Shown: positions 8,765-19,200, counted from the first letter of the stretch. The stretch: 64,000 nucleotides of DNA from Streptomyces sp. NBC_00775 (GCF_036347135.1 NZ_CP108938.1:5208001-5272000); one strand, 5' to 3'. Program-made: numbers and translations. The notes: generated by a model not told the origin, from the letters alone.

Positions 8765-10126
8765 TCATGAGAGCTCCGGCAGCCAGCTGCCGTGGAAACC
8801 GGCCGGGACGGGGTACGGCAGTTCCACCACCGCCTGGACGGAGAGCTCCCTGGCGTCGAGGACGAGCAGTTCGCCCGCCGCACCGTGGTCGTCCGAGACG
8901 AGCGACAGCAGCCAGCCCTCGTCCTCGCCGGTGCCGTACGCCGCCGGAGCGAAGACCGCCTCTCCCGCGTAGCGGCTGCCGGGCGTCCTGTGGATGCGGC
9001 TGGTGCCGCCCGCGAGGTCGTGCTTGACGATGCCGTCGCCGGAGACGGTGTACAAGAAGCGGTGGGGGCGCCCGGTGAGGCTCTCGTTGTGGGTGGGGAA
9101 CTCGGCCTCGCGGTCGTCCAGCCGGGACTCGGTGACGCGGCCGGCCACCGGGTCCAGCGTCCAGCGGTACAGGACGGAGGGGCCCTGGGAGTGGCCCGGT
9201 TCCGTCACCCCCGCCAGGCCGTTCGGCCCGGTGGGGCCGCCGATGTCCGACCAGGCGCGCTGGAAGCCGGCGGGGTCGTAGCGCACCGCGTCCAGCACGA
9301 TCCGCCCCTGCGCGTCCTCGTGGGCGTTGCCCACGTGGAAGACGTAGCAGGGATCGATGTCGTACCACCTCACCTCGGTGCTGCCGGGTGTGCGGGACAT
9401 GATCCCGAGCCGGGCGCCGTAGCCCTCGTCCCATCGGTAGGGCATGCCGCCGCGTCCGGCCAGGGTGGGGTCGAAGACGACGGGGAGGTCCATCCAGACG
9501 ATGTGGTGCTCGGTGATGGCGAAGTCGTGCATCATCGTCGGGCCCGGCACGTCGACCGGCCGGCTGTCGAGCAGTTCTCCCTCCGCGGTGACCCGGTGGT
9601 AGGTGAGGTACGGCGGGGCGAACCCGGTCCCGAACAGGTGCAGTTCGCCCGTGACCGGGTCCTCCTTGGGGTGCGCGGTCATCGCGGTGGTCAACCGCCC
9701 GCTGAAGTCGTACGGCCCGACGGTCTCCAGCGTGTCGGTGACCCAGTAGGGAAGGCCCACCTCGCACAGGGCCAGCACGGTGTCCGCGTGCCGGATCACG
9801 TGAGTGTTGGCGGGCGTCGCGGCCAGGTCGACGGTGGAGTCCTCGCGGATGAAGGGGTGTCCCTCCAGTTCCCGGGTGCGGACCCACCGGTTGCGGTACC
9901 ACTCGGCGCGACCGCCGCGCAGCCGGATGCCGTGGAGCATGCCGGGGCCGGTGAACCAGTGGCCTGGGTCCTCGCCGGGCAGCGGGTTGGGGCCGTTGCG
10001 CAGATAGCGGCCGTCCAGGTCGGGCGGCAGCGAGCCCCGCACGGTGAGATCGGCCGCGCTGTACTCGTCGGGGACCGGGGCGAAGCGGCCCCGGACGTAG
10101 CGGGGGAGAGTCGTCTCGTCGGTCAT
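8765..10126 (-). CDS. Carotenoid cleavage oxygenase family enzyme
   Basis: 453 residues covering the whole family. The opening block DLDGRYLRNGPNPLP is diagnostic. The four iron-binding histidines fall in the expected places: NTHVIRH, MMHDFAITEHH, HVGNAHED and the terminal FHGSW. These non-heme Fe(II) enzymes cut a carbon-carbon double bond in carotenoids, stilbenes or lignostilbenes with O2. The closing PVPAGFHGSWLP is typical of lignostilbene/apocarotenoid types in actinobacteria. No carotenoid biosynthesis genes are nearby, so the substrate is open. Start ATG 10126 has only a weak GGCGG ribosome site. The sigma factor follows on the same strand. Confidence 0.93.
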   Translation of the reverse strand: MTDETTLPRYVRGRFAPVPDEYSAADLTVRGSLPPDLDGRYLRNGPNPLPGEDPGHWFTGPGMLHGIRLRGGRAEWYRNRWVRTRELEGHPFIREDSTVDLAATPANTHVIRHADTVLALCEVGLPYWVTDTLETVGPYDFSGRLTTAMTAHPKEDPVTGELHLFGTGFAPPYLTYHRVTAEGELLDSRPVDVPGPTMMHDFAITEHHIVWMDLPVVFDPTLAGRGGMPYRWDEGYGARLGIMSRTPGSTEVRWYDIDPCYVFHVGNAHEDAQGRIVLDAVRYDPAGFQRAWSDIGGPTGPNGLAGVTEPGHSQGPSVLYRWTLDPVAGRVTESRLDDREAEFPTHNESLTGRPHRFLYTVSGDGIVKHDLAGGTSRIHRTPGSRYAGEAVFAPAAYGTGEDEGWLLSLVSDDHGAAGELLVLDARELSVQAVVELPYPVPAGFHGSWLPELS

Positions 10127-10199
10127 GCCGCCGGCCCGGGTGACCGGACATCGCCGGGTGCAGCAACGGCGTAGGCACGCAGCCCCTCGCGGAGGCTCC

Positions 10200-10934
10200 T
10201 CATTCGGTGGCCCCCGAGGAGACGGCTGACGCGGCCTTCTTGACGATCGCGACGACCTCACCGGGCTTGGACACGTACACGGCGTGACTGCCGCCGGTCT
10301 CGGCCACCGTCGCGCCGGCCCGCTCGGCCATGGCGCGCTGGGCCGGCGGCGGGATCATGCGGTCGTCCGTCGCCACCAGATAGAAGCTCGGCTTGGCGCG
10401 CCAGGCCGGCTGGGTGACGGTGCCGCCCAACGCGTCCACGCCCCAGGGCACTTGGGAGTCGGCGAGGAACCGGGCCTCGTCGGAGGGCAGGTCCCCGGCG
10501 AAGGACGCGGCGAACTTCTCCCGGTCGAGGAAGAGGAACCCTCCGACGGGCGCCAGGATCGGCGGAACCGGCGCTCCGGGCGGCGGGTCGGCGATGAGGG
10601 TGCTCACCGACTCGTCCTTGTCGGGCACGAACGCCGCGACATACACGAGCGCGGTCACCTTCTCGTGGTTGCCCGCTTCGGAGATCACCGCGCCGCCGTA
10701 GGAGTGCCCGACCAGTACGGTCGGACCGTCCTGAGCGTCGAGGATCCGCCTGGTGGCGGCGACATCGCCTTCGAGGGAGAGGGTGGGGTTCTGGACGACG
10801 CCGACGTTGTAGCCGTCCGCCCGAAGCAGGTCGTAGACCCCCTTCCAGCCCGATCCGTCGACGAATCCGCCGTGGACGAGAACGACGTTCCTTGCTTCTG
10901 GGGCGGTACTCATGGCTTCTGGGACGGTACTCAT
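10200..10934 (-). CDS. alpha/beta hydrolase (AB_hydrolase_6 / esterase type)
   Basis: 244 residues. Motifs: NVVLVHGGFVDGSGW (oxyanion hole), GHSYGG (nucleophile elbow), an acid region in LVATDDRMIPP and the histidine of GGSHAVYVSKP. This is the short salicylate-esterase-like hydrolase group common in actinobacteria. AAGGAG precedes ATG 10934 by nine bases. The first 14 codons are a tandem duplication (MSTVPEA then MSTAPEA, 21 bp each, 10893-10934), so a second in-frame ATG lies seven codons in. It is followed after 73 bp by the carotenoid oxygenase gene on the same strand. Confidence 0.9.
   Translation of the reverse strand: MSTVPEAMSTAPEARNVVLVHGGFVDGSGWKGVYDLLRADGYNVGVVQNPTLSLEGDVAATRRILDAQDGPTVLVGHSYGGAVISEAGNHEKVTALVYVAAFVPDKDESVSTLIADPPPGAPVPPILAPVGGFLFLDREKFAASFAGDLPSDEARFLADSQVPWGVDALGGTVTQPAWRAKPSFYLVATDDRMIPPPAQRAMAERAGATVAETGGSHAVYVSKPGEVVAIVKKAASAVSSGATE
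10893..10934 (-). repeat. 21-bp tandem duplication at a start codon
   Basis: Two 21-bp units, 10893-10913 and 10914-10934, differ at two positions. Each contains an in-frame ATG and codes M-S-T-(V/A)-P-E-A. Only the outer copy has the AAGGAG ribosome site, so the duplication lengthens the protein N-terminus by seven residues. Confidence 0.85.
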
Positions 10935-11037
10935 GATGGGCCGGCTCCTTCGGTGTGGTGAGTTGTTGGTCGCGAGGTCGCGGAAGTCATGCGCTGCGAG
11001 AGGGCGACTGGGACGGCCTGTTGGGGCCTATGGAGGC

Positions 11038-11613
11038 CTATTGGGGAAGAGCCGTCACCGGTGCCTGGTTCTGCAGCCGCGCCTGGGCCCGGGCCGGCCA
11101 GACCTTCGTGAAGACGGCGGGGCCGGCGAGGCCGATGACATGGGCGGCGATACCCACCCAGGCCGGGGCGTCCACCGCCCCGCAGACGGCCAGGCTGACG
11201 CCGATGAAGGTGAAGCCGGCGCCCCACACGCTGGTGATGTGGTTGTTGACCCGGATGAACTCCGGCATGTCCCAGTACTCGCGCGGTGTCTGGCGCTTGG
11301 CGATGCCCAGCGTGAAGGGGCGGCGGATCGCCAGGGTCCCCCAGGCGGTGGCGGCCAGCCAGGCGAAGGAGACGACGTCGGTGTGGTCCGCCAGGGCCGA
11401 ACCCGGATCGGCGACGGAGACGGCGCCCACCACGACGAAGTACACGATGGTGCTGATCTCCAGGACCAGGGCGTCGGAACCGACCCCCCGACGCCGGTCC
11501 TGGAGGAGAAGCAGCAGCCCCGAGACGAGACCTCCGATCGCGCCCCAGCGCCAGTCGAACGACGAGACGACGCCGGCGATGATCCAGGGGATGAATCCGC
11601 GCAGATAACCCAT
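11038..11613 (-). CDS. Integral membrane protein of unknown function
   Basis: 191 residues with about five or six hydrophobic stretches: FIPWIIAGVVSS, AIGGLVSGLLLLL, ALVLEISTIVYFVVVGAV, VVSFAWLAATAWGTLAI, a run near TSVWGAGFTFIGVSLAV and VGIAAHVIGLAGPAVF. I do not recognise the family. The start ATG 11613 has AAGGAA upstream. A conserved-looking loop, PREYWDMPEFIRVNNH, sits before the last membrane pair. It precedes the hydrolase at 10934 by 103 bp on the same strand and could be co-transcribed with it. No catalytic motif is evident. Confidence 0.8.
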   Translation of the reverse strand: MGYLRGFIPWIIAGVVSSFDWRWGAIGGLVSGLLLLLQDRRRGVGSDALVLEISTIVYFVVVGAVSVADPGSALADHTDVVSFAWLAATAWGTLAIRRPFTLGIAKRQTPREYWDMPEFIRVNNHITSVWGAGFTFIGVSLAVCGAVDAPAWVGIAAHVIGLAGPAVFTKVWPARAQARLQNQAPVTALPQ

Positions 11614-11774
11614 TGAATGTTCCTTGGTGACAGGAAGTGGACGGCTGTGGAGGGGTGTTGATCCGAAGCCGTTCGGTGACCGACTCCGACTAGATGCAGG
11701 GCGAGCGTCGAAGTTCGAACCTTGGAATGTGACGCTCGTCACAGCCACTCTGCCGTCCTGACTCCCTCCAGGCG

Positions 11775-12503
11775 TCACCAGGTGACGGCGTCATCCATCG
11801 ACTGCTGCCAGTACGTGACTTCGAGCGAGTCGTCGACGTAGACGCCCTTCGCGGGCAGCGACGGGTGAGCGCCCGCGCCGACGCTCTCGTTGCCGGAGCG
11901 GCCGCGGAAGTAGACGGCCAGGGACTTCTCGGTGTGGCCGTTCGAGCCGCTGCCGTCGGTGGCGGACAGGCTCACGGAGGCGTAGCCGGACTCGCCCGGC
12001 TGGAGCGTGACGACTGCCTGCGGCTGCGACTCCTCGATGACCGGAGGAACGGCCTGGGCCTCGCCGAAGCGGATGGCCGGGTAGCCGTAGAGGTAGCAGG
12101 TCTTGCCACCGGTGTTGGTCACCGTGAGCAGCATGTGGTTCACGGGGCGGTTCAGCGGGGCCGCGACCGTCTTGGTGTTGGACCCCTCGCAGGTGACCGG
12201 CTTGCCGGAGGAGACGGGCGTCTTCGACGCCGAGGTGTCCGTGGCGGGCCCGGTAGTGGCGGTGGCGGGCTTGCCGCCCGAGGAGGCGGAAGAAGAGGAG
12301 GACGAGGGGGAGTTGGATCCGGAGCCGGATCCGGAAGTGGAAGTGGGAACGCCGGAAGGGGAGTTCGCGGTCGTGGTGGTGGCCGAGGCGCCCTCGTCAC
12401 GGGCCCCTGTTCCGTCGTTGCACGCGGTCAGGGAGAGCGCGGCGAGAACGGCGGTCGCGGCGGCGCTGACAAGACGAGTGCGGGAGGCGCGGAGGTTGGA
12501 CAT
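11775..12503 (-). CDS. DUF4232-type lipoprotein
   Basis: 242 residues. A signal sequence ends in a lipobox (LSLTAC), so the mature protein is expected to be lipid-anchored on the outer face of the membrane. Residues ~30-100 are a Ser/Thr/Gly-rich linker with long serine runs. The DUF4232 domain follows, with CEGSNTK, the HMLLTVTNTGGKTCYLYGYP block and GESGYASVSL. The two domain cysteines are spaced as for the usual disulfide. Function of the family is not established. The start ATG 12503 has AAGGGG nine bases upstream. It is divergent from the HTH membrane protein at 12689, whose outer part may be related in role. Confidence 0.9.
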   Translation of the reverse strand: MSNLRASRTRLVSAAATAVLAALSLTACNDGTGARDEGASATTTTANSPSGVPTSTSGSGSGSNSPSSSSSSASSGGKPATATTGPATDTSASKTPVSSGKPVTCEGSNTKTVAAPLNRPVNHMLLTVTNTGGKTCYLYGYPAIRFGEAQAVPPVIEESQPQAVVTLQPGESGYASVSLSATDGSGSNGHTEKSLAVYFRGRSGNESVGAGAHPSLPAKGVYVDDSLEVTYWQQSMDDAVTW

Positions 12504-12688
12504 GTGGCTGTGCCCCTTCGGTGTTCGGGTGGGGGTGGTGATTGGATGACCGAAGCTTGTGAGGTGATCCGTCCCAACCGCCACGCACGGCGGGCAGTTG
12601 GGGACGCTGGAACGCCGAAACGCGCTCTGACCAGGGAGAATGCAGTGGCCCTGGAACGCGCGACTGGAACACGGGGATAGGGGAACGG

Positions 12689-14071
12689 GTGTCAGCGGCA
12701 ACAGGGGCCGAGGAGACGGAGGCCTTCGCGCGGCTGCTGCGCGAGCTCAAGGACCGCTCGGGGCTGAGCTACGGGGCGCTTGCCAAGCGGCTGCACATGA
12801 GCACGTCGACACTCCACCGCTACTGCAACGGCACCGCCGTGCCGATCGATTACGCACCGGTGGAGCGCCTCGCAAGGGTCTGCCGGGCAACGCCGCAGGA
12901 CCTGGTGGAGCTGCACCGGCGCTGGATCCTGGCGGACGCGGCACGGAGGCGCAGGGCGGATCAGGTCGCGCCGACGGGTTCGGCTCAGGGGGCCGCCAGT
13001 TCGGCCGGCTCGGCTGATGCGACCGATTCGGCTGATGCGGCTCATGCGGCTGAAACGGTTGAGACGGTGGATCCAGGGTCAACGGCATCGCACGGACAGG
13101 GCGAGGGCGAGAACGGTGAGCCCGTTGTCGTAGACGCGCCGCGGGACCTCGCACCGCCCCGTCGTCCCCATAGTCGTCGCACCGTGCTGATCGCCTCCGT
13201 CGCGGTGGCCGCCGTGCTGGGGGCTGTCGTGCTCGCCGTGAACCTGCCGTCCGGCGGCGCGGGTGGCCGACGGGCGGCGGGCGACACCGCCGTGATCACC
13301 GGCACGGTGGACGCCGGGAAGCCGTCCGCCGCTCCGTCCCCCAGCGCGAAGGGACACAAGCCGTCCGCATCCGCCTCCGCGTCCCCCACCGAGTCCGAGG
13401 GGGCCGGATCCGGCACTTCGAAGGGTGGCGGCAAGCAGGGCGCGGCCCAGTCCACCGGCGACGGCGCCACCGACGCCGTACCGCTCACTGTCGGCACCCG
13501 TCCCTACGTCTACGACGACCCGTGCAGCCAGCACTTCCTGGTCGACAGCGAACCCGAACAGGTCGGCCCGCCGGCGAGCGAGCAGGACGCCCCGCGCTGG
13601 GCCGCCGCGTACGGGGCGGTGTCCTCGGGCGAACAGCGGATCGCCCTCACCGTCCAGGGCACCGGCGAGGAGACCGTCGTCCTGGAGGCGTTGCACGTAC
13701 GCGTCCTCACCAAGGGCGCGCCGCTCGCCTGGAACGACTACTCGATGGGCGTCGGCTGCGGCGGTGGCGTCGGCACCAAGTCGTTCGACATCGGCCTCGA
13801 CAACGGCAGTCCCACGGTCACCGTCAAGAACGGCCAGCGCGACTTCCCGTACAAGGTCAGCGAGTCCGACCCGGAGGTCTTCTACGTCAACGCCCACACC
13901 GAGGCGCACGACGTCCGCTGGGACCTCACCCTGGACTGGTCCAGCGGCAGCCGCCGTGGCACCGTCCACATCGACGACAACGGCACCCCGTTCCGCACCA
14001 GCGCCGACGCGGACCGCCCGGGCTACGACTACCCGCTGGGCGGCGGCGAGTGGATCAAGCGGGAGAGCTGA
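12689..14071 (+). CDS. Membrane-anchored XRE-type helix-turn-helix protein
   Basis: 460 residues from GTG 12689. Residues ~10-85 are a cytoplasmic HTH of the XRE type (LSYGALAKRLHMSTSTLHRYCNGTAVP). A variable linker leads to one transmembrane helix at about 168-190 (TVLIASVAVAAVLGAVVLAV). An outside part of ~270 residues follows, first Ser/Pro-rich and then a compact domain with YVYDDPCSQHFLVD and GVGCGGGVGTKSFD. Single-pass HTH proteins of this kind are common in Streptomyces and usually unassigned. The TAGGGG about nine bases before the start suggests a leaderless mRNA. It diverges from the DUF4232 lipoprotein gene and overlaps the convergent gene at 14055 by 17 bp. Confidence 0.88.
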   Translation: MSAATGAEETEAFARLLRELKDRSGLSYGALAKRLHMSTSTLHRYCNGTAVPIDYAPVERLARVCRATPQDLVELHRRWILADAARRRRADQVAPTGSAQGAASSAGSADATDSADAAHAAETVETVDPGSTASHGQGEGENGEPVVVDAPRDLAPPRRPHSRRTVLIASVAVAAVLGAVVLAVNLPSGGAGGRRAAGDTAVITGTVDAGKPSAAPSPSAKGHKPSASASASPTESEGAGSGTSKGGGKQGAAQSTGDGATDAVPLTVGTRPYVYDDPCSQHFLVDSEPEQVGPPASEQDAPRWAAAYGAVSSGEQRIALTVQGTGEETVVLEALHVRVLTKGAPLAWNDYSMGVGCGGGVGTKSFDIGLDNGSPTVTVKNGQRDFPYKVSESDPEVFYVNAHTEAHDVRWDLTLDWSSGSRRGTVHIDDNGTPFRTSADADRPGYDYPLGGGEWIKRES

Positions 14072-14651
14072 CCGCCTCGTTCCTCACCCGGGCTCGGTCG
14101 ACGGACCACGCGACCAGAGCCACCAGCACAGCCACTCCGGCCGCGTACACCGGCAGCCACAGGGTCGTGGTGGCGGACAGGCAGTCGGCAACGGCGGCGT
14201 GGCTCTGGACGTCCTGCGCGTGAGCCAAGGCGGCACTGTCACGGCCGGCCAGGTTCGCCAGCGCCGCCTCCGTCCGGATGCTCTCGTAGGCGCCCAGCGC
14301 GGGACACCTGTCACGGGTGCCCGGCATCGGAAACAGCCACGCCCAGCGCTGCAGTATGGGGGCCAGTGCGATCGATGCGCACAAGCCGACGACCAGCGAA
14401 TACGCCGTCAGATTCCGTGCGTACTCGGATCGGAGGCCGGGCGTCCACGTCGGCAGCCGGTAGAAGGAGAAGATCACCGCGAGAAGCGTCACCCCGATGT
14501 AGGTGGCGAACCACTGCCACGAACCTTCCGCGAGTGCGGCCGCCAGCACGGCGGCGAGGGCGATGCCGATGACCCCCGGCGCACCGGCAACGTCATGACC
14601 CGCGCTGGTGGATGCCGAACTCCGGGGTCCTCGCGGGCTGGAATCGTTCAC
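14055..14651 (-). CDS. Small integral membrane protein of unknown function
   Basis: 198 residues with four or so hydrophobic segments: GVIGIALAAVLAAALA, FATYIGVTLLAVIFSFY, AYSLVVGLCASIALAPIL and a C-terminal VYAAGVAVLVALVAW. Between the third and fourth lies a soluble stretch with two cysteines (TRDRCPALGAY and VADCLSATT) that could form a disulfide. No family is recognised. Its 3' end overlaps the convergent HTH gene. It lies downstream of the PAP2 gene on the same strand with a 120-bp gap. Confidence 0.72.
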   Translation of the reverse strand: MNDSSPRGPRSSASTSAGHDVAGAPGVIGIALAAVLAAALAEGSWQWFATYIGVTLLAVIFSFYRLPTWTPGLRSEYARNLTAYSLVVGLCASIALAPILQRWAWLFPMPGTRDRCPALGAYESIRTEAALANLAGRDSAALAHAQDVQSHAAVADCLSATTTLWLPVYAAGVAVLVALVAWSVDRARVRNEAVSSPA

Positions 14652-14771
14652 GCTCTCTCCTGCCTGGTTCGGCTCTCAGCATCCAGGCGGATCGCGCCGT
14701 CGACCCGCTGCCATGCCGGACGGGCCCGAAAGCCTGGCCCGGTTGGCGGGGCTTCCGCTTCCGGCAACGCT

Positions 14772-16169
14772 TCACGCCAGTTCGAGTTGCGATTCCGGTT
14801 GCCGCGCTGGTGCGGGCTTCGATTCCCACAGTTTGGTGGTCCGTACGTAGCCGTAGATCACCGAGGTCAGCGCCAGAATGAGAAGGGGTCCAGATGCCCA
14901 CTGGTGTCTGGCCATCTCCATCGGCAGATAGCGATAGGACACCAAGAGCGCGGCGAAGACCGCTGCACCGTAAGCGACCAGCTGGATTCCTGATCGGTCC
15001 CAGCCGTGGTCGTGCGCGCGCAGAGCCGCCTCGATCGTGAGCGCGAACACCGCGCCGGCGATGAGGTCGGCGCCGTAGTGGTAGCCGAATCCCAGCGTTG
15101 CGCAGAGCGTGGCGATCAGCCAGAACGTGCCCGCGTATCGCAGAATCCGTGGGCCCGTGCGGGAATGAACGAAGATCGCGGTGGCCCACGCCGTGTGCAG
15201 GCTGGGCATGCAGTTGCGTGGGGTGATCTCGTCGAACGGCATCGGGTGCGGGGTAGTGAGCGGCGGCGGCGTCTCCGGCCACAGGTCGGCCGCCGCCCAG
15301 TGCCCGTTGGGCGGCGTTTGTGCCCACAGGCTGACCGCCGCCCAGTGCTCGGCGCCGGTGCCGTAGGCGAAGACCGGTCCGACCACCGGGAAGATCATGT
15401 AGATGGCCGGCCCGAGGAGGCCGATCGCCAGAAAGGTGCGCACCAGATGATGGCGCGGGAAGCGGCGCTCGACCGCCACGTTGCGCAGTTGGTACAGCGC
15501 GACGACGACCGCGGCGACCGCGAGCTGACCGTAGACGATGTCGAGAAAATTGAAGCCGATCGGGCCGGTGGCCTCGACGATCCGGCCCGCCGGCCACGAC
15601 GGGTTGCCCAGCGCGTGATCGACGGTTGCCACGTACTGGTCGAGCACAGTTGGGCGGGTCTTCGAGGTGACGAGTAGCCAGGTGTCGCCGGTCTTGCGGC
15701 CGGTCACCAGCAGCAGGGCCAGCCCGACGCCCTTCAGCAGCAGGACGCGTTCCCGGCCGGTGCGGCGCGTGACGGCGATGACCCCACAGCCCAGAATCAC
15801 CCACAACGCGCCGTTTCCGAAGGGCTGGCCATCGGTCGTCCTGGCGTCAACCGCCCACCGCACCAGCGCGAAGACGACGTCGATACCGATCGCGGCACCA
15901 GCCGCGATGAACCGCTGCCGCCAGGTGAGCACCACCATCATCAACGCCATACTGGCGTACAACAGCGGCCCCGATTTGGGGGCGAATATCACCTCTTGCA
16001 CCTGGTTGGTCATCGGCCCGGGCAGGCCGTAGCGACGCGCGGCGATCTCCAGCATGATGAGGAATCCGAGGGCCGCCACGCCCACCACGGCCCAGAGTCT
16101 CGCCCGTGGTTGGCGCCATCCGGAGAAAGTAATTCCGTATCTTATTCGTGCACATATCTGCGATTTCAT
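14772..16169 (-). CDS. PAP2-superfamily membrane phosphatase
   Basis: About 465 residues with many membrane helices. The C-terminal half carries PAP2/inositolphosphotransferase-type motifs: RNCMPSLHTAWAT (with the catalytic His), then LCATLGFGYHYGADLIAG (second His and Asp). This arrangement is found in Aur1-like and actinobacterial PAP2_3 enzymes that act on lipid phosphates in the membrane. The N-terminal half (six or so helices) is less conserved. Start choice: ATG 16169, or GTG 16178 three codons earlier; neither has a strong ribosome site. The DNA around the start is strikingly A/T-rich for this genome. It diverges from the AfsR-like regulator at 16297. Confidence 0.87.
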   Translation of the reverse strand: MKSQICARIRYGITFSGWRQPRARLWAVVGVAALGFLIMLEIAARRYGLPGPMTNQVQEVIFAPKSGPLLYASMALMMVVLTWRQRFIAAGAAIGIDVVFALVRWAVDARTTDGQPFGNGALWVILGCGVIAVTRRTGRERVLLLKGVGLALLLVTGRKTGDTWLLVTSKTRPTVLDQYVATVDHALGNPSWPAGRIVEATGPIGFNFLDIVYGQLAVAAVVVALYQLRNVAVERRFPRHHLVRTFLAIGLLGPAIYMIFPVVGPVFAYGTGAEHWAAVSLWAQTPPNGHWAAADLWPETPPPLTTPHPMPFDEITPRNCMPSLHTAWATAIFVHSRTGPRILRYAGTFWLIATLCATLGFGYHYGADLIAGAVFALTIEAALRAHDHGWDRSGIQLVAYGAAVFAALLVSYRYLPMEMARHQWASGPLLILALTSVIYGYVRTTKLWESKPAPARQPESQLELA

Positions 16170-16245
16170 AAATCTCACTTTTCAGTAGATATGCTGATTT
16201 TTACTGAGCAGTTGATAATCGCGCAATCGCATTGTTTCCGGTGAG
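16130..16245. promoter_or_regulatory. A/T-rich divergent promoter region
   Basis: Between and into the starts of the PAP2 gene and the AfsR-like gene the sequence drops to roughly two-fifths GC. It contains an inverted repeat TCAGTA (16183-16188) / TACTGA (16203-16208). TAATCT lies just before GTG 16297, at -10 distance for a leaderless start. The composition contrasts with everything around it and suggests promoter or protein-binding DNA. Confidence 0.5.
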
Positions 16246-16296
16246 GGGCGGGCAGTGAAGCGTCGCGTCTGGCGCGGTACTGGCTAATCTGCAGGC

Positions 16297-19200
16297 GTGA
16301 CGACCGAGTTGACCCTGCTGTCCCAAGTCGCCTGTCGCGGGCGGGAGATCACCGCCCCCCGGCTGCGCGGGCTGTTGGCATTGCTTGCCGAGGATCTGCG
16401 CACCGGCTGCAGCACAGGGCGGCTGGTGGAGGGTCTGTGGCCGGACGAGCTGCCGGAGCGGCCGGGGAAGGCCGCGCAGGTCCTGGTGTCGCGGCTCAGG
16501 GCGCAGATAGGGGCCGACCTGGTCGTGAGCACGCCGACGGGGTACCGGCTGGCGCTGGACGAGGCGCAGGTCGACAGTTCCGCGCTGCTGCTGCACGAGG
16601 CGGCGAGCGCCGAGCGCGCGAGGGCCGGGGATCACGCGGGCTCCTTGGCGCAGGCCGAGGCGGGCCTGGCTCTGTGGGACGGGAGTACGGGCGCCGGGGC
16701 GGAAGAGGACCTGCGCGATCCGGTGGTGGCGCTGCGCGCCGATCGGGGCCGGACGCATCGTGCGCTGGTCCGCTTCCGGGCGCTCGCGCTCGCCCGGACG
16801 GGGTGGCGGGAGGAGGCGGCGGCGCCGCTGGCCGGGCTGGCCCGCGAACTGCCGCGCGACGAGGAGGTGTTGGCGGAGCTGCTGCGGTGTGAGGCCGCGA
16901 CCGCCGGGCGGGCCGCGGCGCTGACCCGCTACGACGCCTATCGCCGCGGGCTGCGGGACGAGCTGGGGACCGATCCGGGGCCCGGACTCCGGTCCGTGTA
17001 CCAGGAGTTGGTGCGGGCGGACGCGCCGACGGTCCGGCATGGTGTGCCGCACGAGCCGAATCCTCTGCTGGGGCGGGATGCCGATGTCACCGCCGTGGGC
17101 GAGTTGCTGCGCGCGGTGCGGGTGGTCACGGTCGTCGGTCCCGGTGGGCTCGGCAAGACCCGGTTGTCCCACGCGGTGAGCCGGGCGGCCGAGCAGCCCG
17201 TCGTTCACTTCGTCACCCTGGCCGGTGTCCTCGCCGACGACGACGTCGCCGGTGAGGTCGCCTCGGCCGTCGGTGCCGGGGAAGGCGGGCGGTTCAGCGG
17301 GGGCGGGGATGCGGTGAGCGGCATCGTCGCCGCGCTGGGCGCCGGGCCCGCCCTGCTGGTCCTCGACAACTGCGAGCAGGTGATCCCCGGCGCGGCGGAT
17401 CTCGTACAGGCGCTGGTGTCGCGGTCGAAGGAGCTGCGGGTCCTGGCCACCAGCCGGGCTCCGCTGGGGCTGACCTCGGAGTCGGTGTACGCCCTGCCGG
17501 AGCTTTCGCCGGCGACGTCGATCGAGCTCTTCGAACAGCGGGCGCGGGCCGCCCGGCCCGGCGTGGAACTGCCCGCCGACAAGGTGGCCGAGATCTGCCG
17601 CCACCTGGACGGGCTGCCGCTGGCCGTCGAACTCGCCGCGGCCCGGGTCCGGGTGCTCTCCGTGGCCGACATCTCGCACCGGCTGCGGGACCGTTTCGCG
17701 CTGCTGCGCGGCGGCGCCCGCGACGCGCCCGAGCGGCATCGCACACTGCAGGCCGTGGTCGAGTGGAGCTGGAATCTGCTGGAGCCCGACGGGCGGGCGG
17801 CGCTGCGGGCGTTGTCCGTGTTCCCCGGCGGGTTCACCGAGGACTCGGCCCAGTGGGTGCTCGGAGAGAGCGCGGACGCGCTGACCCTGCTGGAACAGCT
17901 GGCCGGTCAGTCGCTCATCAAAGTGGGTGACAGTCCTTCCGGGGTGCGCTTCCACATGCTGGAGACACTGCGGGAGTTCAGTGCCGCCCGGCGCGCCGAG
18001 GCCGGTGAGGAGGAGACGGTGACCGGCCGGTTCCTGCTCTGGGCCCGGGACTTCGGGCGGGCACACCACGACGTGCTGTTCAGCGGCGGCCCGCAGCGCC
18101 CGTGGATCCTCATCGGGGCCGAGCAGGACAACCTCGTCCTGGCCCTGCGCTACGCGATGGTCCGCGCCGACGGGCCCACCATCGCGGCTCTCACCGCCGC
18201 GCTGGGCTCGCTGTGGGCCACCGGCTCCAACTACGCCCGGCTCGCCGCCCTCGCCGACGACACCGCCGGGCCGCTGTCCCATTTCCGTCCCGGCCCCGAG
18301 AACCCCGACGACGTCGAGACGGCCCGCAGCGCGGCGACGGTGTGCACGGCCAGCCTCTTCATGGGCCGCGGCCCCTACGCCGTACGCCATCTCGTCACGC
18401 TGCGCCGACTGCCGCCCGCCTCGCCGGACACAGTGGCGCGGGCGCTGGCCATCGTGCTGTGCGCCTTCCCGGAGATACACCCGCCGCGGTACACGCGGCT
18501 GCGGGAACTCTGCGACGCCGACGCGCCCATGCTGGCGGGCATGGCTTCGGGCGTCGCCAGTTACGTATGGGAAGCCGAGCACGAGACGGAGCGCGCGCTG
18601 GAGTGCGCCCGTCGGATGCTCGGCGCGCTGGGGCACATGGGGAATCCGGCCATGCGGCTGCTCAGCCATGGGCGGATCAGCGAGCTCTGCCTGAAGCTCG
18701 GGTACGGCGCGGAGGCTTACGACCATCTCCGGGCCGCGCTGAGCGCGCTCGACGAGGTCGGCGACTGGTCGGACACGATCGGTGTCCGTTCGGGGCTGGT
18801 GCTCGCCTGTCTGCAGCGCGGGGACGTCGACGAGGCGGAGTACTGGATGAGTCTCGCGGCCCATGATCAACAGCCGGAGTCCGCCGAGGTCTTCAACACC
18901 GATCTGCCGGCCCGGGCGGAGATCGCGCTGGCCCGCGGGCTGACCGAGGTCGGGCTCGGGCTGTGGCGCCAGGCGGTGGAGCGGATACGGGAGGGCGTCC
19001 TGCAGTATGCCGACGATCCGTTCGTGGATCCGTGGTCGCTGACGATCCAGTCGGCCGCGTTGTCGGCGCACGCGCAGTGCGGCCGGCTCGAACCGGTGTC
19101 CCGGCTGGCCGAGCAGCTGCGGGAACGGCTGCTCGGGATGCTGTCCGGCTCCCCGGGCGACGGCCCTCCGGCTCAACTTCCGGTCTACGGCACGGTGTTG

